Shown one piece after another: positions 55,804 to 64,000 of a stretch of 64,000 nucleotides of DNA. Under the pieces are notes generated by a model. The model did not search any database, was not told where the DNA came from, and was given only the letters and a program-made list of their open reading frames with translations. The stretch comes from Arcuatula senhousia (lineage: Eukaryota; Mollusca; Bivalvia; Mytilida; Mytilidae), in the NCBI GenBank assembly GCA_963971305.1, contig OZ020308.1, positions 16,463,092 to 16,527,091 on the forward strand. Direction: 5' to 3'. The translations under genes and the position numbers were made by a program. Position 1 is the stretch's first letter, and each line of letters begins with the position of its first letter.

Positions 55804-55809
55804 AATAAA
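55804..55809 (+). terminator. Probable polyadenylation signal of the CYP4 gene
   Basis: AATAAA 170 bases after the CYP4 stop, in unique AT-rich sequence. Confidence 0.5.
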
Positions 55810-56057
55810 AACCGCCTATATACCTCAAGTTTTGATCATCTGAAAAGGCAATGAAATATAAAGGGACATTCCAATCCCAAAGTCAAACGCAGACAAATCT
55901 AAACTATTGGTGGTGTCATTGTGCTACCTTTCGTTATCTTAGAACTCAATGTCTCCTGCATGGTTTCGTTTTCACTTTATTTTTTGTGATTTTTTAGACT
56001 AAGAGCTTAGTGTGCACTTTCTTGTATGAAAACTGTTACAATATGTACATCAGTTTT

Positions 56058-56790
56058 TTGTCTCGGCTACGAAGTAGAGCAGGACATTACCATCGGTGTT
56101 ACTTTACCGGCGGCGTAAACTTGTTTTATGAGTTCACTCTTGGGTCGACTGGAGTTCGCGTTGTTGATTGATATTCAGTATTTTGGGTTTCCATGTTTTA
56201 CATGTTGTTATTACATTGTCCGTTCTCTTTTGTGTTTACTGGTTTTGTCTCTGCCCTTACGGACTTTTGACATTCGGATACCCCATTGGAACCTCTGCTT
56301 CTTATGAACACCTCCACAGGCGCTTGGGTCTAAGTTTTATTTTCTATTTATTATGTCTTTATAAAAATCCTAACCCATTTCCCCGAATGAAAAATAGTTA
56401 TATAGCGAGGATCACACACAATAAATCAAAATTAAGATTCCTAGACCCAGACGCCTGTGAGCACATCCATATATATCTCAAGAACTATAAGTCCTATATA
56501 CCTTGATGAAACTTAGTATGCATATGCCCTAGTAGTAGTTTAAAACAGTTGCATCTTCATCTTTTGACCTTGACCTTGATTTTCTGGTTTAATGACTGAC
56601 AATTTTCAATAATATTATATCAATGTTAAGGTTTTATGAGTACCTTCATATATCAAGAACAATAAGTCCTAGGTTGATGATACTTGGTATGCATTTGCCC
56701 CAGTAACAGGGTAGCACAGCTGCATCCTCGTCTTATGACCTTGATCTTGATTTCGCGGTTGAGTGACTTTTGACATAAAAAGATAGCGAA
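56058..56790 (-). mobile_element. Tandem-core element, family B, copy 4, interrupted
   Basis: Plus-strand TTTTGTCTCGGCTACGAAG and ACCGGCGGCGTAAAC, then after two insertions CCATATATATCTCAAGAAC and the same core as copies 1 and 2 in reverse. Truncated at its 5' end. Confidence 0.65.
56315..56459. mobile_element. CACAGGCG MITE inserted in family B copy 4
   Basis: Starts CACAGGCGCTTGGGTCTAAG and ends TAGACCCAGACGCCTGTG. Flanked by AACACCTC and AGCACATC, a decayed 8-bp duplication of family B sequence. Confidence 0.7.
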
Positions 56791-57178
56791 GTGAAAATAA
56801 AGAAGTGGCAATAAATGTTACAAATAAAAAAAGTATTCATCTTCCATGACATTTACATATTGTGTCATTAAAATGTGCCGTTAACCTAGTTTTTTTTTTT
56901 AATGGCCCACAATTTTACTATAATTATTAATGTTGCATCAAATACAAGTAAATTACACCAGACTCATCTATGTTGGAACATTGAAAAGGACAAAGTCAGT
57001 CTCTATGTTAATGAGATGTTTAAAACTAATAATACTCCTCTAACCATGAATGAAAATGTGAAAATCAGCAACAGACCTATATGAATCTAGACCAATCGTC
57101 GCTGCTCGTCGTCTTGCAGTTGATCCCAAATTTAAAAGTTCAATATTTGTGTTTCGACAAAAAAAAGAAAACCGATAA

Positions 57179-59389
57179 CCACCGTATGGACTCGTGAGCG
57201 GATGAAAAGGTGAATCACGTACATGGAAATGGTAAATAACACACTTTGAAAAGGGAAAATTTTCAAAAACAGCAATATATCATCAAAAAGGTCTATTATA
57301 AACCCAGTAGCCGTTCTTATATAAAAACAAATGCTATTGCACGGAACACCTCATATCTTTAGGTGTTTAATTTTGTTGGCATCATAATTCAGTATTGAAC
57401 GATTTGTTCCACAACCTCTTTACAAAATCAATACTTCATTTGAAATATGAATTTATTTACAAAAAAAATATTTACACACATTTCTGCTCAAACAGGTCAA
57501 ATTTTTTAGAACAATCATTATCACATGGAATGTGTTAACAAGATAAATGAGTTCATTTACCTTATATATCGCTTGTAAATGACGATACGCCGATAACGCA
57601 GGGCGAAAAGGTTACAAAATACGTGAGAAAAGTTAAAAAGGGTCAATGCGTGTTAAATAACAACACAATAATGTAAATAAAGCGAAATTTATTACATGTT
57701 TGTTTTTTATTCCCATAAAATATTTTTTAATCAATTGTTGCATATACATGAGGCGAAAAAAACATGTATAACCCAATTTTTTTTAATTGCATAATTATAC
57801 AAACATCTTTACATAAATATGTGTTACTGTTTGGAAAATAAATTTGATTATCAGGTAAACGAAAAGAGGCTGTGAAATTAAGATAGCACGCGTAGAAGTT
57901 TAATTTATTTGATTGTCTTAAATAAGCCTAACTTGATGTTAACGTTTGGCTATAAACTTAACTACCAACAATCATGGACAGGAGTTTCTTAAAATAGTTT
58001 ACGGAATTCCAGCATAAAATTAATTTGAAAGTATTTTTAATGCATTTAAAATTATACTACATACCTTAATTTCTACAAACTATTAGTTAATAAAAAAAAA
58101 ACTAAAAAAAAAAAACTAAAAATGCTTTTTGACGATTTTGAATTATTAAATTAATGCTTGTATTGATTGAGAAATATATCTCTTTTGTTGTCTTTTAGTG
58201 CCACATTTTTGTTTTGGTCGGTTGAGCCATAGTCTGCTTTTCTTTCTTATTGGCATATTACCTGAGAAAAATGTACTCCTTAATTCTTGAATGAAGGAAA
58301 TAAATTGATATTGATGTATAGTGCTTACAAAATTGTACGCGGACTGTTTTAAAGTGAGTAAGGGAGTTGAATGTCAGACAATCTGGTCGACTTTGAAAAT
58401 AACTTTTGCCAAGGAATTTTCCTTCGATAAGGGTCAGAGAGAGAGTTTTAAAATGGACATGTTTTGTGTTTCGGGTTCATATGAGTAAAATGTATTAGAT
58501 AAATACTTTCTATTCTAAAACGTATGTTTAAAATAAATGGTTTTATATGTCATGTTTCAATACGCTTAATATCGCATCGAAATAGTTGACGGAATAGCCG
58601 AAGACGCTGTACATGTTTTCAAAGAAGTTTTCATAAATTCAAATGACAACAAATTTCCAGACATTAAATTTTCCTACGCCTGACGCGCTCTACCAAAATT
58701 AGGATTCCCGACTTTTTATTTCATAGCAGTATTTCTTTTTTTTAAATGATTCAATTTGTCAGTCTGTATGTGTAACATTGCTCTTGGCAGCCACAGTCAT
58801 CAACATAGACACTGACTAGTAGATCTACAAATTGAGTAATACAGGTTGTTATTGATTCTTTCGGAATGAAAAAGATTTATCGTTATATAACCACCCCTTC
58901 CAGCATTAATCATTTGTTGTTTCTTGACCATTTTTATATGCGTTACCGATTGATAACCTTTTCAGACGGCGTTACTTTAATTTTCGGGCATAACTTTTAT
59001 TATAAGATCCGTGCCTATAAAAAAACGGTGTTTTGGGATATTTCATATCCCTAAAAGCACGTGTATGCACATTATATTCTTTAAAAGGGTGATTTTATTA
59101 GAAAAAAATATGTTTTATTGTTATTTTTTTTTGGAACATCATTTTGTCATTAAGTTGGAAGAAAACTGAAACATTCTTTCGAAAAATATCATGCATCTTA
59201 AGAAAGGGAACGGTTTCAAGTGTTCCGTGAGCCATGGCATTTAATATATAATAGAAATGGGTAACGAAAAATGATACTCAAACATACCTTGTTTTGTTTT
59301 TAATCCGTTTATCCCTTTTCAAAGTGTGTTATTAACCATTTCCATGTACGTGAATCACCTTTTCATCCGCTCACGAGTCCATACGGTGG
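57179..59389. mobile_element. 2.2-kb element with about 85-bp terminal inverted repeats
   Basis: CCACCGTATGGACTCGTGAG at 57179 is mirrored at 59389, with near identity through AACACACTTTGAAAAGGG. Flanked by ATAA on both sides. No transposase-like frame inside; contains a decayed retrozyme fragment (58625-58700). Confidence 0.8.
58625..58700 (-). mobile_element. Retrozyme fragment with the hammerhead core deleted
   Basis: CAACAAATTTCCAGACATTA and CTACGCCTGACGCG are followed directly by CTCTACCAAAA; the CTGATGA and GAAA parts are missing. Confidence 0.6.
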
Positions 59390-59984
59390 ATAACCAAATC
59401 TACGTGAATCTTGGTAAGTTTTGCTCATCTCTCGTGAAATCCTCCAGGTGAGGCTTACCATGTGTGATCCTAGGAAAGGTGTACCGGGCGCCCCCCTCCC
59501 CCTGAAAAAAAGACAAAAATAATGGGGTTTTTTTGCACAACATCCACGTAAAAAAACAATTAACTCGTGCCAGGCTTAGCTCAGCGAAAAACAACGCCCC
59601 CTTCTTTGGCCGCGTTCACACTGAGCAAAACTCATAGTAGTTTAAATGTCGTCCGCACTAACATTAAACAGCAATGCGTTCACACTGTAAAATTTCGATG
59701 TTTACATGTAGTTTAAATGTTGTGTTCATTACATGCATGTAGTCCTTGTGTGGGTTTTATGTACAATGGACTTCGCATATTTCTTTTGAATAAACGGCAT
59801 GTATATGCGTTACTTTCATTGGAAAGTTTTATTTTTAGTACATAATAATGTATCTTCCAACATTTTCTCGGGTGAGTGAAAAAACAGGGGTACATGTAAC
59901 TTCTAAATATTTAATGTATATGTATACGGCAAAGCGAAATAAGATTTCTTAAAAGGTGTTGCCCATTCAGATCTAATTTTGGTG

Positions 59985-60470
59985 GGCAATTCAGCCTATA
60001 TCAGGAAAATGAACACGAAAAGGTGATAAAATGAACATGAAATGATGATGAAATGGAGGTGGAATAAGTGTACGCAACACAGCCCACAATTAAAATTGGG
60101 AACACAAGTCCAATCGGGGATAAGAGTTTTGACTGTCACTGGAAAAATTAAAGTACGGATGGACAGCTTTTGACACAGGAATCCTATGGGATCTTCTCTT
60201 AACAAGACATGCAGCAGGGTTCTTTATCGTGTGAAGAACATGATTTTTTCCTAACTCGTTGCACCACTTTTGTTTGCGGTCAGGTTTTCCGCATTTTACA
60301 TTTGTAGTCTGACGACGCGGCATTATGACCGACTGCCCCATTCAACCACCGGGAACACATTCCAGTAGTTTTGTGGACAAAGCGGCAGACCCGACATCAC
60401 GTTTCTAAGCGCTCTTTAGTTGATTTTTACCGACAACATAGCGCTGCTGCGGACCCTCGCCGGTATTGGT
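59985..60470 (-). mobile_element. SINE-like repeat, second copy
   Basis: Reverse complement of the 44497-45014 element (GGTTGAATGGGGCAG, GATAAAGAACCCTGCTGCA). Carries a 32-base piece of repeat S near 60058-60094. Confidence 0.65.
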
Positions 60471-61170
60471 GTGTTCACGTTTCTCCAACATTTGATCATT
60501 GAACTATAACAACATTCAATTAAGGGTGGGGATTAGGGGGCCAACTACAGGATAGCCCAGTTATTTATTACCTGTTAAAAATATATATTTTTTTAATGTA
60601 TTGTTTGTTCACAGAGGAAGGTTCCTATTTCAAAACAAATTGTAAAGAATATTGTTTTTTTTTTCTAAATCCTTGATTTTTTATTTATTTTTATTTTTTT
60701 TCTTTATTTAACCTTAATTGGATGTTGTTATTGCTAATTATCAAATGGAGAAACGTGAATAAACCCCGGTATTTATGTATACATGTAGTAATATCTTTTT
60801 ATAGCAATATTTTTTCAAATATAAAACAGACGAACGAACGGACTGAAGCGCCAGAAAGATATGTACACCAACATTGTCATTTTATAAAAAGAAAAAAGAA
60901 AAATTATAAAAAGACAGTAAATCAAAATCTATACTTATTCTATATTTAAATGTCTATTCGCCAAATCAACAATCATCATTATTTATCCGTTCGTGTTTTC
61001 TGTACATTTAAATTACATGTACACTTGCATAAAATAATGTGAACAATTCATATGTCGAGTCATTTAATTTAGGTTTACCAATGAGAACAAATTTAGTGTG
61101 AAACTAGTTTTTAGAACATTAAACTACTTCTACACATGTTTACTCAAAACAACTTCAGTGTGAACGCGGC
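60471..61170. other. AT-rich DNA, no gene seen
   Basis: Long T-rich runs (60650-60715); no supported feature. Confidence 0.45.
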
Positions 61171-61189
61171 CTTAGATATGCCCTTGCCC

Positions 61190-61236
61190 GACTGACACGT
61201 TTCGTCTCTGAAGACCCATCGGAGGCGCTCTATCTA
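61190..61236 (-). ncRNA. Decayed hammerhead relic
   Basis: Minus-strand GCGCCTCCGATGGGTCTTCA, then GAGACGAAACGTGTC, aligns with the 6169 motif; the core is CCGATGG, so inactive. Confidence 0.5.
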
Positions 61237-61371
61237 AAAGGTTGAAAATGACAAACACCATATGAACACGAAAACAAAAAAACATTAAAACTAAAAAATA
61301 TTAAATCTAAATCTAAATTGTGAATAACCTCTATCTTTGGTTGCCAGAACTAGGAATAATACACTGTTAAC

Positions 61372-62286
61372 ACAGAGACATGTCTCGCATGTCGCAACTG
61401 GACACAGTATAAAATGAAGTAAAAATCCTCCTTAAACTGATCTTAACTGATGCTTAAGCAGCTGCATACCAAATATAAATGGCGAACCATAACTGCTTTA
61501 TATAAAACACTCATGACATAAGTAAAAAGTTAAAAAGTGTAAAATCTCAAAGTCAGTAGACCGTGACTGCAGGAGCATACAGATAAAATACTTTTGAAAT
61601 TTATCTGTACTGATGCTAATGCAAGTGCATATCCAATATCAATGATGTACCATAACTGCTTCATGTTAAACAGACGTAAGAAAAAAGGTTAACCTCGGCC
61701 AAATCGGTGTAAAATTTCAGTCAGTAGACCGTGACTGCAGGAGCATACAGATGAATTGCTTTTGAAATTGATATGTACTAATGCTAATGCAAGTGCATAC
61801 CCAATATCAATGGTGCATGATAACTGCTTCATGTTAAAAAGACGTAACAAACAAGGTTAACCTCGGCCAAATCGGTGTAAAATTTCAAAGTCAATTGACC
61901 GTGACTGCAGGAGCATACAGATGATTTGCTTTTGAAATTGATCTGTACTTATGCTAATGCAAGAGCATACCCAATATCAATGGTGAACCATAACTGCTTC
62001 ATTGTTAAACAGACGTAAGAAAAAAGGTTTACCTCGGCCAAATCAGTGTAAAATTTCAAAGTCAGTAGACCATGACTGCAGGAGCATACAGATAAAATGC
62101 TTTTGAAATTGATCTGTACTGATTCTGATGCAACTGCATACCAAATATCAATGGTGTAACATAACTAGTTCACACAAAACAGACTTAAGCAAAAACTTTA
62201 ACCAATTGTGGACGCCGCCGCCGCCGCCGGAATCACCATACTTAAGTCTCGCCTTTTGCGACATTCGTCGCAGGCGAGACAAAAAT
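61372..62286 (+). mobile_element. Tandem-core element, family B, copy 5 with a third core
   Basis: ACATGTCTCGCATG at the start; four units of about 170 bp (TGACTGCAGGAGCATACAGA); GCCGCCGCC microsatellite (62213-62229); 3' hairpin TTGCGACATTCGTCGCA ending GGCGAGACAAAAA. Confidence 0.75.
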
Positions 62287-62419
62287 GGGACTGGGTTTTA
62301 TAACTAGTCAATTAATGAATTAGTAAGTAAAAATCGGTTCGATTAAAGTTTATTTCTAACAGAGTCAATCAAGAACAGAAAGAAAACGAAAGTAAATAAT
62401 ACGTAAAGGAACTCAGTAT

Positions 62420-62714
62420 AACAAGAGGCTCCCAGGAGCCTGAATCGCTCACCTGTCTTGATGTCAACCCTATGAAGACTTTTGTATAGCTAAATGAGCT
62501 GAATGTTTAAGCAAGAAAACTTTTCTCTATCTGCATTAGTTTTCATTCTAAATAAGCAAAAACACTATTATTCACCTTTAAAGGGGCTGTAACTCCTATA
62601 AGGGGTCATGTGACAACTTCAACCCTATGGATGCTTTTGTAGAGCTAAATGAGCTGAACATTTAAGCAAGCAACAGCTTTTCTCTATCTGCAATAGTTTT
62701 CATTCTATATGCCA
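62420..62714 (+). mobile_element. 5' part of a family A element, cut by family D
   Basis: AACAAGAGGCTCCCAGGAGC and nearly two 160-bp units; stops at TCTATATGCC where the next element begins with AACAAG. Confidence 0.7.
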
Positions 62715-63834
62715 ACAAGAATATGTCCAAAAGACATAATGCCCCATCTCGCAACATTTATTTTTTTCCACAATCACTAAAGCATCAACATGGTTGCTAT
62801 TAAAGCACTTGTCAGTCAGAAGGAATGGACTTTAACTTAACCATTCTTCTATAAGTGGTCATACATGTGGAAAATATAGGTCACTGCCAGCATCCGAAGC
62901 ATGCATTGTGCTAAGCATCACTAGGCGCACCTACCATACCAATATATTTGATGTGGCACATGTCAGTAAAAAGGAATGATCTTTATCCATTCGTCTATAA
63001 GTGGTCATTCATGCGGATAATATAGGTAACAGCCAGCATCCGAAGCATGCATTGTGCTAAGCATCACTAGGTGCACCTATCATAACAATAGAGTAGATGT
63101 GGCACATGTCAGTAAGTGGGAATGGACTTTAACCAGTCTTCTTTAAGAGGCCATCCATGTGGAAAATATAGGTCACATCCAGCATCCGAAGCATGCATTG
63201 TGCTAAGCATCACTAGGTGCACCTACCATACCTATTTGGTTGGTATGGCACTTGTCGGTAAGGAGGAATGGACTTGAACCATTCTTCTATAAGTGGTCAT
63301 TCGTGCGGAAAATATAGGTCACATCCAGCATCGGAAGCATGCATTGTGCTAAGCATCACTAGGTGCACCTACCATACCTATTTGGTTACTATGGCATTTG
63401 TCAGTAAGAAGGAATGGACTTAAACCATTCTTCTATAAGTTGTCATTCATGCGGAAAATGTAGGTCACTGTCAGCATCCGAAGCATGCATTGTGCTTAGC
63501 ATCACTAGGTGCACATACCATACCTATATGGTTGATGTAGCACTTGTCAGTTCGAGGGAATAGACTTAAACCATTTTTCTGTACGTGATCATTCATGCAG
63601 AAAATATAGGTCACATCCAGCATCCGAAGCATGCAATGTTCTTATCATCACAAGATGCACCTACCATACCAATATGATTGATGTGGCATTTGTCAGTAAG
63701 TGCAAATTTGGAAATATGGGATTTGGGACGGACATCCGAACGGACGGACGGACGAACGGAAGGACGGACGGACGGACGAACGGACGAACGAACAGACCCG
63801 AACACTATATGCCCCTCTACTTTCGTAGATGGGG
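62715..63834 (+). mobile_element. Tandem-core element, family D
   Basis: 5' AACAAG, hairpin TATGTCCAAAAGACATA, then ATGCCCCATCT. Six units of about 146 bp (GCATGCATTGTGCTAAGCAT). An ACGG microsatellite (63736-63795), then hairpin ATGCCCCTCTACTTTCGTAG ending TGGGGCATAC. Closest in layout to published bivalve pearl elements. Confidence 0.8.
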
Positions 63835-64000
63835 CATACAGTCTAATATCTAGTGGTATTCAATTATCTCCCCTGCAGAAAACAGCTAATGTGTTTTTAA
63901 ATTTTTAACGATGACAACAACGATGGCGACGGCATATAAACAATCTTCAATTTTCATTTATTACGCATGGATTTGACTACTATCATATACGTTGGACATG

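Noticed and set aside
58866..59054. An open frame inside the 2.2-kb inverted-repeat element
   Set aside because: Too short, no transposase motif (no DDE-like pattern), AT-rich composition like the surroundings.
63611..63908. Open frames with repeated TDGRTDE or RPSVRPS
   Set aside because: Translation of the ACGG microsatellite of family D.

Overview
This window reads as nuclear genomic DNA of a bivalve mollusc, most likely a mussel or close relative (inference). It is AT-rich, its genes are split by GT-AG introns, and most of it is transposable elements. Many of these are short elements with internal tandem cores and adjacent microsatellites, resembling the 'pearl' elements known from bivalves. 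There are also small tandem repeats carrying hammerhead ribozymes (retrozyme-like).

Two complete protein-coding genes can be assembled exon by exon with matching splice phases. On the minus strand, a 10-exon TMEM201/SAMP1/Ima1 gene runs from a start codon at 20578 to a stop at 11405 (562 codons before the stop). It encodes an inner-nuclear-membrane protein with N-terminal CxxC zinc motifs. On the plus strand, a 12-exon cytochrome P450 of family CYP4 runs from 38246 to 55634 (505 codons before the stop). It has intact I-helix, ExxR and heme-cysteine motifs. One further minus-strand exon of unknown gene identity lies at 21784-21956.

The rest is repeats. Region 1-6 kb holds a tRNA-derived SINE, a long tandem-core element and unique AT-rich DNA. 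Region 6-11 kb holds a retrozyme-like dimer with two intact hammerhead motifs and three long tandem-core elements. Region 11-21 kb is TMEM201 with repeats in its introns. Region 22-32 kb holds two minus-strand copies of a CR1/jockey-type LINE, each interrupted by another element, plus a degraded hammerhead array and a nested insertion. Region 33-37 kb is a nearly intact LINE whose ORF2 carries one in-frame stop. Region 38-56 kb is the P450 gene, with introns full of insertions, including a GATATC foldback array. Region 56-64 kb is repeats only, including a 2.2-kb element with long terminal inverted repeats.

The most unusual signals are these. At least five unrelated tandem-core element families share the same 5' end (AACAAG, then a small hairpin, then a subterminal inverted repeat). 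Two of these families inserted at the same A-tract of a third repeat. Hammerhead ribozymes occur in tandem dimers. The P450 has a triplicated splice acceptor in front of exon 10. No operons, CRISPR arrays or prokaryotic features were seen.
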